Below are positions 1-10,739 of a stretch of 64,000 nt of DNA, in pieces. Location: the NCBI RefSeq assembly GCF_963082655.1, contig NC_081554.1, positions 50,470,750-50,534,749 of the forward strand. Direction: 5' to 3'. Position 1 is the first letter of the stretch; each line of letters starts with the position of its first letter. The notes beneath the pieces were generated by a model, which saw only the letters and a list, made by a program, of their open reading frames with translations, did not search any database and had not been told where the DNA came from. The DNA is from Stomoxys calcitrans (taxonomy: Eukaryota > Arthropoda > Insecta > Diptera > Muscidae). The position numbers and the translations under genes are program-made.

Positions 1-18
1 ACTTTTTGGGCAACCCAA
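1..18. mobile_element. Tail of a mariner-type MITE cut by the window edge
   Basis: The first 18 bases match the terminal inverted repeat of the MITE seen complete at 15080-15315 and 54455-54691 (terminal motif TTTTTGGGCAACCCAA). They are followed by TA at 19-20, the expected mariner target dinucleotide. The non-LTR retrotransposon remnant resumes directly after it, so the MITE inserted into that element. Confidence 0.75.
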
Positions 19-568
19 TATTACAGTGTGGTATAATCAGAAGTCAGAGAATGTATGGACAATGTCTAGTACGGAAACACTAGAACTACACGGGAAATTC
101 TCCAACGTGGCGACAGAAGAGGTTGTAACTGGTAAGCGTTCGCCGGAGGTTATTGGGGAAATTGTGTCTGAGCCGAAAATCCTTTGGGAGATAAGAAGTT
201 TCGACTCCTTTAAATCGCCAGGTCCTGATGATGTATCACCGGTTGAATTACAAGCTGTGACGGATAGACTGGTTCCTTGGCTTAGGGAGATATAATCTGC
301 TTGTATCAGAATGTCATATATACCTGTGGTATGAAGGGACACGAAGGTCATTTACATTCCGGAAGCCTACCACATGAAAGCGAAAGATTTTCGTCCTATT
401 AGTCTGCCATCCCTTATGCTGAAAACTCTTTGGAGGTTGATAGAAATATATCTTAGCGCAAAGATTACTGAAGATCGCCTGTCGCGGGAGCAGAATGCAT
501 ATAGTAAAGGCAAATCTACTGAAACATCCCTTCGGCTACATAGAGGGTTCTCTCGCTGTCAAGATATA
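19..568 (+). pseudogene. Non-LTR retrotransposon reverse transcriptase fragment (copy A)
   Basis: This is a decayed copy of the RT amino-terminal half of an I/R1/LOA-type non-LTR retrotransposon, which would copy element RNA at a nicked target. Reading + strand frames, 115-295 gives EVIGEIVSEPKILWEI and SPGPDDVSPVELQAV, ending at a TAA where copy B (23477-25830) has a tyrosine codon. After a short deletion, 374-568 gives KDFRPISLPSLMLKTL and SREQNAYSKGKSTET, which are RT finger and palm blocks. The same blocks occur in the same order in copy B. The fragment is bounded on the left by a mariner MITE and broken on the right by a Tc1-like transposon inserted at a TA. Stop codons and a frame break make it non-functional. 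Family assignment below superfamily level is inference. Confidence 0.85.
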
Positions 569-595
569 CAGCGGTCAAAAAAAGTATTCATCATT
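569..595 (+). repeat. Left outer TIR of the Tc1-like element
   Basis: This 27-bp repeat begins CAGCGGTC and contains AAGTATTCATCATT. It is identical, inverted, to 2183-2209. The CAG start next to TA is typical of Tc1 termini. Confidence 0.95.
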
Positions 596-770
596 AGCAA
601 AATTGATAATAAATTCACTTATTTTGGGTAATTGAAGAAAATTTAAAGTAAACAAATAATGCAGTTTTATGCAATAGTTTATTTTTCGTAATATGTTTTA
701 AAATAAATTCAAAAAATAAATTTAATTAGCGCAAAAAATGCAATTTTATATAATAACACCAAAAACAGAA

Positions 771-790
771 CAAAAAAAGTATTCATCATT
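771..790 (+). repeat. Left inner direct repeat (putative transposase site)
   Basis: This is a 20-bp copy of the inner part of the outer TIR, separated from it by about 175 bp. Its partner is the inverted copy at 1987-2006. In IR/DR elements such inner repeats are second transposase-binding sites; binding here is inferred from position and identity. Confidence 0.9.
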
Positions 791-918
791 GATGTGCTAT
801 CATCAAAGTCAAATTCAAATATTATTTGGGAATCCCCCTTTTCTGTTTTATTTAGTAAAGGAGGCTTTGCCCTTGACAGCAAATATTTAATTTCATTGAA
901 AATATAGTTTTTGTCAAA

Positions 919-1947
919 ATGGGTCGTAAGCAAAACGAGGTTTCTGATGAGGTAAAAGTTTTGATAATAAAACACCACAGGAATGGTTTAACTCAAACAA
1001 CTATCAGTCAAATATTAAATAGACCACGATCTACTATATAACCCATCATCAGAAAGTGGACAGAAACGAAAACTGTTGACAATAAACCAAGATCTGGTCG
1101 ACCTAAAGCACTTTCAGTTGGAGATGTGCGTTGGCTAGTGCGGCAAGTTCAGAAAACTCCGAAGACAAATGCGACCATTCTTCGTAAAAACACTATGGAA
1201 TATTTAGGGAAGGAAGTTACTACACAAACAATTCGAAATACACTCAAAAGGCATAGTTACAGAGGAAGAACTGCACGTAAGAAGCCCTTTATAAATAAAA
1301 TAAACCGAGTGAAAAGGCTAAACTTCGCAAAAATGTATGTAAAACAGCCCGAATCATTTTGGAAAACAGTCATTTTTGCAGACGAGAGCAAGTTTAATCT
1401 TTTTGGGTGCGATGGAAAGGTCATAGTGTACAGAAAACCAAATACAGAGCTTGAAGAACGAAACACAGTTGCTACTGTAAAACATGGTGGAGGTGGTTTA
1501 ATGGTTTGGGGGTGTATGGCGGCTTCAGGAGCGGGAAATCTTGAAATTATTAATGGAGTAATGGATCATAAGTATTACATTGACATTTTAAAGAGGAATT
1601 TAAAAGATAGTGCTGTAAAACTTGGGCTTGGTAATAACTTTCAATATTATCAAGATAATGACCCCAAACATTCTGCTTTAAATACCAAGATGTGGATGCT
1701 GTATAACTGCCCCAAAGTCATTAAAACTCCTCCTCAAAGTCCCGACTTGAACCCAATTGAACATCTTTGGGAACATCTCGAACGCAAATTGAGAACGCGC
1801 AATTTTTCGAGCAAGAGTCAAATGCAACAGGTGATAATGGAGGAATGGACTAATATAGACCAAAATATAACCGCTAAATTAGTCCAATCGATGTCAAACC
1901 GTTTAAAAGAAGTTATAAGACGCGGTGGTCGAATAACAAAGTATTAA
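919..1947 (+). pseudogene. Tc1-family transposase, 342 codons with one internal stop
   Basis: This is a DDE/D transposase that would cut the element out and paste it at TA. The ATG at 919 opens MGRKQNEVSDEVKVLIIKHH, followed by a predicted paired-like helix-turn-helix region (LTQTTISQILNRPRSTI) and a basic segment (KPRSGRPK), as in Tc1 N-terminal DNA-binding domains. The catalytic core shows D155 in FADESKF, D246 in YQDNDPKH and E281 in NPIEHLWE. The spacing between the last two is 34 residues, i.e. DD34E. The glycine-rich segment GGGGLMVWGCMA is also typical. Length matches the family. A single TAA at 1039-1041 interrupts codon 41 within the DNA-binding domain; a shorter in-frame start at 1126 would lose this domain. 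Otherwise the frame is fully open, which is unusual for this window. It is probably inactive in this copy unless the stop is read through. Confidence 0.93.
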
Positions 1948-1986
1948 TTTTTTTAAATTATGTTATTTATTTTTTTGTTTTTTTGC

Positions 1987-2006
1987 AATGATGAATACTT
2001 TTTTTG
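1987..2006 (-). repeat. Right inner repeat of the Tc1-like element
   Basis: This is an exact inverted counterpart of 771-790, lying just downstream of the transposase stop. It completes the IR/DR arrangement. Confidence 0.9.
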
Positions 2007-2182
2007 TTTAATTTTTTGTGTTCAGCTGTAAAATGGCCCTTTTTGTTCCAATAAACACTATTTTTTTCTTTAAAAACAATGAAATTGTGTACATATATAT
2101 CACACAAGCACTACTGCATCATTAGTTTAATATGTTTTTATTCCAATTGTCTTTTGTAGACTTATTAAAAAAAAAAACATTG

Positions 2183-2209
2183 AATGATGAATACTTTTTT
2201 TGACCGCTG
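2183..2209 (-). repeat. Right outer TIR of the Tc1-like element
   Basis: This 27-bp repeat is identical, inverted, to 569-595 and is followed by the TA target duplication at 2210-2211. Confidence 0.95.
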
Positions 2210-2211
2210 TA

Positions 2212-3904
2212 TACAATGGTCACTAAATATTTCTTTGCCTCATTACTCGGTCCACTTCGATTTTTTACATACCGTTCTTCAACTTATGTATACCTTAAGA
2301 CGCTAAGAAACTGGCGCCCAACGTTTGGGCTACAATTAAAAACTTATATCAATTAAAACAAAATATATAAGATAATATTCATGAAATCTGAATATGTGCT
2401 CACCTTCATTCACTAAATATTTATTTGTCCTTATGTGCCTTCTTTCATATTCTCTCTAAAGAAATATAATTAAATAACAATTAGTGTTCAATATTCCACA
2501 CCATATCACAACCTTACTTCCGCTGATTAACAATCTTGGAAATTTTTTTTCAAAATTAAAAAAAGGAAATTATCCAACCTGTCCCAATATATTATCATAT
2601 AGAAGTGCTCTAGGTTCAAGTGGAGGCGCAAAACATTCATTACCGCCATAGAGCACCTTTTACCCATACTCCTTCGCATATCCTTTATATAGAAGCCTAG
2701 AGAAATTTAATCAATGTTAACATGTTTATAATCCTGTCAACACTCCTTAAACATGTGAAACCAACGACAACAAGAACACCAAAGAGGATATTGAAGTGTG
2801 TGATAAGTAGGGGAGAGAGAGGAACCAGAAACAACAAAACACCGTAGTAGGAAACCAAATTCAGGTAGAAAAAACACCAAATTCTTTTTTGAATGAATGA
2901 GAAAGCAAAAACAAAAAGAGGAGAAAAATAAACGGTGTAATATTGATGTACATCTGCGTAATTTGGTTTGGTATGTGCGTTTGTTAGGCAAGTATATTCA
3001 TGTTGAGAAAACATCCCTGCAGCCATGCTGCCGTGATATTTGGTACACGTGTGCTGGGATTTCAGCGCACACTTGTCTACTGTTGCTTATAAGTGAAAGA
3101 GCGTGTTCTTCTTCTCGTTGAGGAACTCATTACATTTTATTTTATTGTTGTGTGAGTTTTTCCTTAGTCCTCAGTTTACAGGCTCATCATACTTGTTTTC
3201 TCTGCTTTTTAATATTAATGTTCTTTTTGTATATGTATGTTTTCCCTTCTCTCTCTCTAACTCCTCTTTTATCTCCACTGCTCCTTGTGGCATTGTCCTT
3301 TTTGTGTGCTTATGTTTTTTTTTTTGCCAAGTATTTGTCTATAAATTTTTATAGTCTAACACCACATAAGATTTATAGTTCGCATATGCAATGATGGTAC
3401 ATATGTATGTCTTTTATGCAGCGTTCTACTGGTTTATTGCAATGTTTTGGCAGAGGAAGGGAGGTGTATTCATTTTGTCCTTATATTCGTAACAATTGGA
3501 AATACTGATGTAAAAACTTAGAAAATTAAGGAGAACAGCAATCTCAGAGAAGAATTTTCCACTGAGACAGCATTTCATTCCAAATCCCATGAGAAAATTC
3601 TGCAGATCACAAAGAAGAAACTCCAAACGAGAAAGCATTTCCGTTTGTTTCGCTTTCGAGACGAGCTCAATGATTGCAGATGGGAAAGGAAACCCTGAGA
3701 TTAAAACACACACCAACCACTATGGGGCACGTTTCGTAATGTGGTTTAGAATTACCCATCAGCCATTTAGGCATGGAAGTTTCAAGGGCCGTTCATTGGT
3801 TTGTTGTACTTATACGGAATTTATTGCGAAAACCCCTCTATGATATAAATACCACGCTCTATAACTTTGTATATTAGCTGTCCTTTTTTTGTTTAATGGC
3901 AGAT
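2212..3904. other. AT-rich noncoding stretch
   Basis: The first dozen or so bases continue the interrupted RT copy A, then similarity is lost. No recognisable gene follows. A tRNA-Lys primer-binding-site-like motif (TGGCGCCCAACGTTTGGG) lies at 2312-2330. A potential hairpin with GTGCTCTA and TAGAGCAC arms lies around 2605-2655. The short open frames are compositional. Confidence 0.5.
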
Positions 3905-4126
3905 TTTTGTCTACACAATTACACTACTTGCATGGTATACATATAATGATCGCCCTAACAGGCAAAAAAAAGTTCAGCAGAGCCTAGCTGGGATTCGAAC
4001 CTGGGCACACGGAGCAACAGCGAGAACCGTTGCCGTTATCTGGCGTTCGAAGGCGTCAATACAACTTCCAACTGATGTCCAGCATCATGTGTATACCATG
4101 GGAGTAGTGTAATTGTGGAGACAAAA
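3905..4126. mobile_element. Foldback element of about 222 bp with a tRNA-like core
   Basis: Inverted arms of about 38 bp lie at 3905-3942 and 4089-4126 (left arm contains ACAATTACACTACT, right arm AGTAGTGTAATTGT) and differ at only a few sites. On the minus strand the core reads a pol III A-box-like TAACGGCAACGG, then a perfect B-box GGTTCGAATCC about 45 bases later. This suggests a tRNA-derived sequence enclosed by terminal repeats. It could be a SINE captured by a MITE, or a tRNA pseudogene between inverted repeats. Confidence 0.65.
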
Positions 4127-5440
4127 CATCTTTCATTGCACAAAAGCACATGCGTTGGGCAAAGTACAGCTTATAGACAGGGTTATGTCATACAGGCGTT
4201 GAGTTCGCCCCGAAAGAGAAACAAACAAAAAGCCCAATCATGGTAAAATAACTGACTTGGAGCGTGGCTACTTTACAGAGAAGTAATACGGGAAAGACGA
4301 AGAAAACGCACATCTGACTGCCTCACTCTTTCGATAATTTCCAGAGTTCTGATGATGCGTTAAAGTTCATTTCAGGGTTTGGCGCACTTCCACGCTCCCG
4401 CATTGAGTTAACCCGCGACAAAATCAAATTACGGCCATGAACGAGTCTGTGAGGACGAGTTTTAGAGCGAGCGTGGAAGTCACGTTGGGTAGCTTACGTT
4501 GCGTAGCTTGTGTAGCAACTTACCGGAGAGAGAAACAAACTGTGAGACTTCCCCCTCAAGATGGGCCCCCTTTCGACCTATCTACCCATTATATACATCG
4601 CGTAGGTTCTAGTCAAATAAAATCAGAAAATATAGATATTCATATCCATATCCAGACAGCTTCCACAGAAATCATTATGCTAGATAAATATACTCCCCGC
4701 CAAATGGCCTTTGGCACATTTCCTGGTTAAAACTGCTATAAAAGTGCTCAGTGACCCTCAATCCAAAGATTGCAATGCTTTCGTCCTCCTTCGGTCGATG
4801 GTAGGCAGGAAAATCCTGGCAGTTCGGAATCCATGTACAGATTCCCACTTTGCTGCATTCTTCGCATGGTTCGCTTGCCGTGGTTAAGCCCTTCCTGGCA
4901 TTTTCTTCCACCTTCTCAGATTATCGGGAACCTCAGTAAGCACTATGTCATGGGCCCGGTGTTTTTTCAGAGATTCTTAACATTACGCTAAGCATTTCGA
5001 TTTCAATGTTCTCTAATTCGAGGTACTAAGTGCCGCCTTACTATTTACATAAAGGTGGCAAAGTCCTTGCCAAGGTTTTAATTGCGATCATCGCATATCT
5101 CCGATCCCGAGGACCCATCCTCCTCATACACATTAGTCGTCACATGTGATCACTCTCAACCATGCCTGGAATGTTTGAACTCAGTGCTACGGGCAGACGG
5201 GCCATATGCCTTCCTCTGTAACGTAATTTGCTTATGATCTAGTTCTGCAAAACATTTAACCCATACGTTTAACCCAGCGTATGGTTGCCAACCCTTACGA
5301 AAAATATACGCAGTATTCGTCATTAAGATAACATTTTTCGGCGAACTTATTCACGGATTAGTCATTACTATGTATGCCCGTGTTTCAGTTTTGTATAATT
5401 TGGGGTCGTGAGAGATACTGATTAGCTTTGCATCGGAAGC
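4127..5440. other. Unique-looking stretch with one cysteine-containing open frame
   Basis: I recognise no gene here. The minus-strand frame 4675-4911 (78 codons) has a protein-like composition with a C-x2-C-x5-C-x6-C pattern (CEECSKVGICTWIPNC). No family was recognised and the start and splice context are unclear, so I do not call it a gene. It is the only place in the window where I would consider a host exon. Confidence 0.3.
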
Positions 5441-7345
5441 TTATTATATGTGCTCGGGATACTCATTCGCACATTATTTGATAATAATTCTCTGTACATG
5501 GGATACTCATTCGCTGAGCATGCGGTACTCAATCACTGAGCATGCGATACTCATTCGCTGAACATGCGATACTCATTCGCTGAGCATGCTATACTCAATC
5601 GCTGAGCATGCGATACTCATTCACTGAGCATGCGGTACTCAATTGCTGTACATGAAACAATCATTCTCTGTGCATATGATACTCATTCTCTGTGCATCTG
5701 GTATTCACTCTCTGTGCATCTTAAACTCGTTATCTGTGGAGAGTTCGAAGGAATCGGTATACGAGATCAGTCACTAGTTAGTCCACAAATGGTTTGGCAC
5801 TTGTGGCCAGGAGGTCAAAAACAACAAACAGGTTGCCAAAAAATTTTTTTTGAGCGTTTTAAGACGTCTTAAAGTGAAAGTTTACGGATACTTTGGCCCT
5901 TTGCCATTTGTCAGTAATACCCATTTAAAGGGCATCGGATATTCATTCGCTGTGTACCGTTTACTCATTCTATGAGAATGAGATACTCATCCTATGAGCA
6001 TCATATACTCATTCTATGAGCAGCAGATTCTCATTCCATTAGCATAAGATACTTATTCTATGAGCATTCGATACCCATTTTATGAGCATCAGATACTCAT
6101 TCCATGGGTATCAAATACTCATTGCTGTAAATCAGAAACTCATTCTAGGTGCATTAATTACTCATTCTAGGAGCAACAAACACTCATTCTATAGTCATAG
6201 CAGCAAATTCCCATTCAATGAGCATGATATATTCATTGTATGAGCATGAGATAGTAGTTCGAGAATAAACATTACATATTCATTCTAGCATGAGCATCAG
6301 ATGTTCATTCTAGAATAAGCTTCAAATACTCATTATACGATCTTCAGATATTCGATCTATGAGCATGAGATACTCATTCTATGAGCATCAAATTCTCATT
6401 CTATGTGCGCAATATACTCATTTAACGAGCATCAGCTTCTGATTATCTGTGTATCCCGAGCATGAGAATTCTATGAGCATGAGATAATCGTTCCGGAATG
6501 AGCAACAGATACTCGTTCTAGAATGACATCAGATACTCATTCCATGAGCATGAGTACTTATTTTATGAGCATCAGATACTCATTCTATGAACATCAAATA
6601 CTCACTGTTGATTATCAGAAACTCATTCTAGGAGAATCAGATACTCATTCTAGGTACAACAGACACTCATTCTATAGTCATAGCAGCAGATTCCCATGAT
6701 ATATTCATTCTATTAGCATGATATAGTAGTTCTAGAATGAGCATTACATATTCATTCAAGCGTGAGCATCAGATACTCATTCTAGAATCAGCTTTAAATA
6801 CTCATTATATAAGCATCAGATAATCAATCTATGAGGGTCAGATATTCATTCTATGATCATCAAATTCTCATTCTATGTGCGCAATATACTCATTTAACGA
6901 GCATCAGCTGCTCGTTGTCTTAGTATCATAAGCATGAGATACTTATTCTATGAGCATGAGATAATCGTTCTGGAATGAGCATCAGATAATCGTTATAGAG
7001 AGTCAGATACTCATTATATAGGCATTATATACTCATTCTGTGAGCATCAGATACTCATTATATGGGCATCAGATACTTATTATATGGGCATTAGATACTC
7101 ATTTTATGAGCATTAAATACTCATTGTTGATCATCAAATACTCATTCTAGGATCATCAGATACTCATTATAGCATATATAACAGAATATACTCATTGTAT
7201 AGTCATAGCAGTAGATTCTCGTTAAATGAGCATGAGATATTTATTCTATGAGCATGAGATAGTAGTTCATTTCATTCTTCCATGAGCATCAGATACTCAT
7301 TCTCATTCTGTAATCATCAAATACTCATTCAATGAGCACATAAGT
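5440..7345. repeat. ATGAGCAT...ATACTCAT minisatellite, about 22-25 bp units
   Basis: Degenerate tandem units of about 22-25 bp are built on ATGAGCATCAGATACTCATT, interrupted by about 190 bp of other sequence near 5745-5935. Each unit carries ATGAG and CTCAT as an inverted pair, so single units can fold. The first block (5460-5740) uses a GCTGAGCATGCGATACTC variant. In the second block a higher-order repeat of about 480-510 bp is visible: the phrase TATAGTCATAGCAGCA recurs near 6190, 6673 and, diverged, 7200. Confidence 0.9.
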
Positions 7346-8655
7346 TATTTATTATTTGTGCCGTTGTTTGAGAGATCCATGTTGGTGGGTGAGAGGATTT
7401 TGTTTTGGTTCTTTTATTCTAGTTTCTTCTTTTTTTCGGGAGAACCCCTCATATGTTCTTTGTGTTTAGAGTTGAATCAGTATTTTGTGGCAAATTTCCT
7501 TCACAGGTGATTTGACTTAGTCAAAAGTTCAGAAAATCTGTTAAAAATTACTATAACGCCTAGATTTGAACAGATTTCATATCTTCCCAATTTGCCAACT
7601 TTAGATACCAATGAGTAACTGATGAAAACAATCCATGTTTGGAGTGTATATTAGATTCGGTCTTGCAGCTTTTACAATCCTTTTCCTGGTTGTTATCTTG
7701 TTCTCTCTCTTGCCTCTTCCTTCAGTTGTATGGAGTATGAATTTTCTATCTGCCCAATTGGCATGAAGAAAAAAGGAAACAAAGATTCAAACGAAATAAA
7801 ATCCAAATTTATTTAACTTCCAGTAGACAGTGGAACAATTCGTTTTCGTTGAAATCCAACTGCATTAAACAGTAGACGCTTAGCATAAACTCTATTGCTG
7901 TTCTACTCTACTCGAATCCTGCAATCACCCATTGTACTTACTCCATCCACACATCCAATCTAAAATATCAGTTTGCAGCTATTTTTGTTACTCTATGGAG
8001 TGTATTTTCTAATATGTTGGCATGTGTATGTCTCTGCCCATTTCATATCCTTTGAATGTTTGTATGGCTGTCTCCTTGTTATTGTTGTTGTCATCGTCGT
8101 CATATCCTTATATTGCCATTTTGTTTCCTTGTCGTAAAAAAAAAACACTAAAAAATTGTTGTGTTCGTTATTGCATTTTTTTATACTTTTTCCTATACGG
8201 CAGCAGACTAATGTTATTAGACGTACTTGCTGCTATTTGGCAAAAGCCGGAACAACAACAAGCAAACAAATTTATTTTGCTGCTGCCACAGGAGAAATTT
8301 TGTTTCGTTGTTTTTTTTCTTTTTTGCTGCTCGGGATATAAAAATAAAATTAAAAAACATAGAGAAAATGCCGCTTCAGTAGAGGATTTTAGCCAGAGTG
8401 CATAGAGAGAAAGGGAACAAATGGAAAATAGGATGTTATTTTAATGAATAAATATTCTTCATTCCTGGTGTGCTACAATATATGAATGGTTTGGGGAGAT
8501 AACTAACATAACGTTATGCATTCACAGAGCTATTCATAGCAGTTAATTAAAATTTTAGCAGATTTTAGTTTATTAAAGTTGATAAAGTCTATAGAACAAC
8601 ATTTGTGATGGCTGGTGTTCCAGGTAGAATTCAAAAATAACACGGAATCCATTAA
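7346..8655. other. AT-rich noncoding stretch
   Basis: I see no recognisable gene or repeat family. A poly-A run followed by pyrimidine-rich sequence around 8138-8345 produces an open frame of 127 codons that has low complexity and no protein-like signature. Confidence 0.45.
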
Positions 8656-8659
8656 ATTT

Positions 8660-10710
8660 CAATAGGCGTCCAACGTGGTGATAGCCTTGTAGATAGTAAA
8701 AATGCAAAACATTTCAACTTTTCTTAAATTAAAAAAGAAAATTTAGTTTCTGAGAACATCCAGAACCTCCAAATTATTGGAATTTGCACGGGACAAGAGG
8801 GATGTTGACAGTAGCGTTAATATCAATTTTGATCGACATTGCAACGCTTCTAGCGTTGATAATATGCCTACAAATTTCGTTTTGACTTTAATATTTAAAC
8901 ATTTTGTACCAATCTACACACTATTTCCATTGACTTGGCGCCCAACGCGGTGTAGACTTGTGTGTAACAAAAACACACAATTCCAAAATGTTTTCTATCT
9001 ACGAAATCAAATTTAGATACTGGAAACACCATTCAAACTTCCGTAGGCCTTTAGGTAAAGAATATGCGCCTGGTAAGAATTGCAAGTTCATCAGCATATG
9101 CATACACTTCGACCAACCTCGCAACACTCTTCTATCCTATTCCATCGACCTCATGAATCTGGAGCTGCGTTGCAACGATTGCACCTCCTTCTCACACTAT
9201 TCCCATTGAATGTTGAAATTTTTCGATTTAAAGCAATTCCCATTTCAATCGAAATTCCCATTTAGCGCCCAACGTATCACAACGTTTGAGGATAGGAGAA
9301 ACACATCCATCGAAAACTTTTTTATAATGGAATTACAAGTTTATTTCCTGATAGCACAATCCATAGCGACTAGATTAGGAGTTTGTGCGCGCAAAGAATG
9401 AAAAAATGATCCACATATATACACTCCTTGACAAATTTCATTACACAAAAGAAACTAGAGCTGCGGACATTCACGATTTTTATACCAGCCCACACACTTT
9501 TGCCATTGAATTCACCCTTGGCGCCCAACGTGATGATTTCTCTATTGGAAATGGAAAACACGCTCCAGAACCTCCACTGTATACTAAGTCAGACTTTTTA
9601 TGTTTTCGGCAATTCAGATTCTAGGACGATTAAATTTCCATTTGGCACCCAACGTGGTGATACCTCCACTGACACGGTCAGAAATATGGGCATGACAAGA
9701 AAAATTTGATTTTTAGCCTAGGCACACATCTCAACCAAAGATGTGACGCTTCTAGCCTGGACAAAACAACAAAAACACCATTCTGACTGAAGTTTTGCTT
9801 GGCGCCCAACGTGGTACCCTTATGAAAAGCCAATATACAAAATGCCAGCACTTTCTCTATAATGTAAATGAAAATTTGTTTGCTAAAAACACCATTCAGT
9901 GCTTCCACAACAAGTTTAGATATCTGCGCCTAACACGAATAACCAGATTGTCAGCGTGTGCACACTCCTTGACCAAAGTTGCGAAGTTTCTAGCCTGGAC
10001 AACATTCCATAAATATATTCTTAGTGCTTTTAAAAATCTCAGACGATCTAGCCACGTCCGTCTGTATGTTAAAACACCCTACAGTCTTTAAAGGTAGAGA
10101 TTTTGAGCTGAAACCTTGCACAGATTCTTTTTTTTGTCCATAGGCAGGCTATTAAGGTCCGATTTCGCTGAAATTTTGGATAGTGACTTGTGCTAGGCCC
10201 CTCGACCTCGGTGTTCAATGCGGTTCAGAACGGTCAATATTTGTATATAGCTGTCATATATACTGATTTTCTTAGGCCAATAAAAAGCGCGTTTATTATC
10301 CGATTTCGCTGAAATTTGGTGCAATATGTTAGGGTCTTCGACATTCGTGCCGAGTGTGGTAAGGATCGGACTATATCTGGATACAGCTGTCATATATACA
10401 GATCTCCTGATTTTACTTCTTGGCCCCATTAAAACAACATTTATTATCCGTTTTTGCTGAGATTTGGCACAGTGAGCTATGTATGCCTCTTCGACATCGA
10501 ATTTCAGAAGGCCCAGATAGATATATATTTGGATGTTGTCCCAAACGTTTTATTTTTTTTTTGTGCGTGTAATATATACATCGGATGTAGTGGGTATCCA
10601 AAGTTCGGCCTTAGAACTTTATTGCTTTTTTTTCGAACATTACTTGTTTGATTCTAAGCAATCTCCTTACCATTCCGATAAAAGTCTTACTTGGCGCCCA
10701 ACGTGGTGAG
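8660..10710 (+). repeat. Irregular array with tRNA-Lys PBS-like motifs
   Basis: Variants of TGGCGCCCAACGTGGTG occur at 8664-8681, 8936-8952, 9264-9278, 9519-9535, 9643-9660, 9800-9817 and 10692-10710, all on the + strand. The intervening sequence is also repeated in pieces: AACACCATTC, CTTCTAGCCTGGACAA and TTCCATTGA recur. The first 14 bases of the motif complement the CCA-bearing 3' end of fly tRNA-Lys, the primer used by many LTR retrotransposons. The last gap is longer because a DINE-1-like element is inserted at 10008-10648. Whether this derives from retrotransposon leaders or is a chance satellite is unresolved. Confidence 0.65.
10008..10648 (+). mobile_element. DINE-1-like (Helentron-associated) element, decayed
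   Basis: The left part keeps the DINE-1 head (GACGATCTAGCCACGTCCG). The centre has units with TATATAGCTGTCATATATAC and CCGATTTCGCTGAAAT. The right end keeps GTGGGTATCCAAAGTTCGG and finishes in ACTTGTT. The terminal hairpin has lost its second arm. Strand follows the DINE-1 convention: TATACCC end first, CTTGTT end last. Confidence 0.75.
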
Positions 10711-10739
10711 CCCTTTATATATAGCAGTATAAAAATATG

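Larger units (their letters stand above)
569..2209 (+). mobile_element. Complete Tc1-like DNA transposon, 1641 bp
   Basis: The outer terminal inverted repeats at 569-595 and 2183-2209 are 27 bp and identical, beginning CAGCGGTC. TA dinucleotides flank both sides (567-568 and 2210-2211). An identical 20-bp inner copy of the TIR core lies at 771-790 and 1987-2006, giving arms of 222 and 223 bp. This is the IR/DR layout known from Tc3, Minos and Sleeping Beauty type elements. The element carries a single transposase reading frame (919-1947) with one stop. It sits inside RT copy A: the flanks GCTGTCAAGATA and CAATGGTC rejoin to match uninterrupted copy B near 24995. Perfect TIRs suggest recent activity or mobilisation in trans. 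Confidence 0.95.

Noticed and set aside
5440..7345. CRISPR array
   Set aside because: Units are contiguous and degenerate with no spacers, in a eukaryotic context.
8022..8405. 127-codon open frame
   Set aside because: Spans a poly-A run and T-rich sequence, hydrophobic by composition; no recognisable motif and an overlapping frame is equally open.
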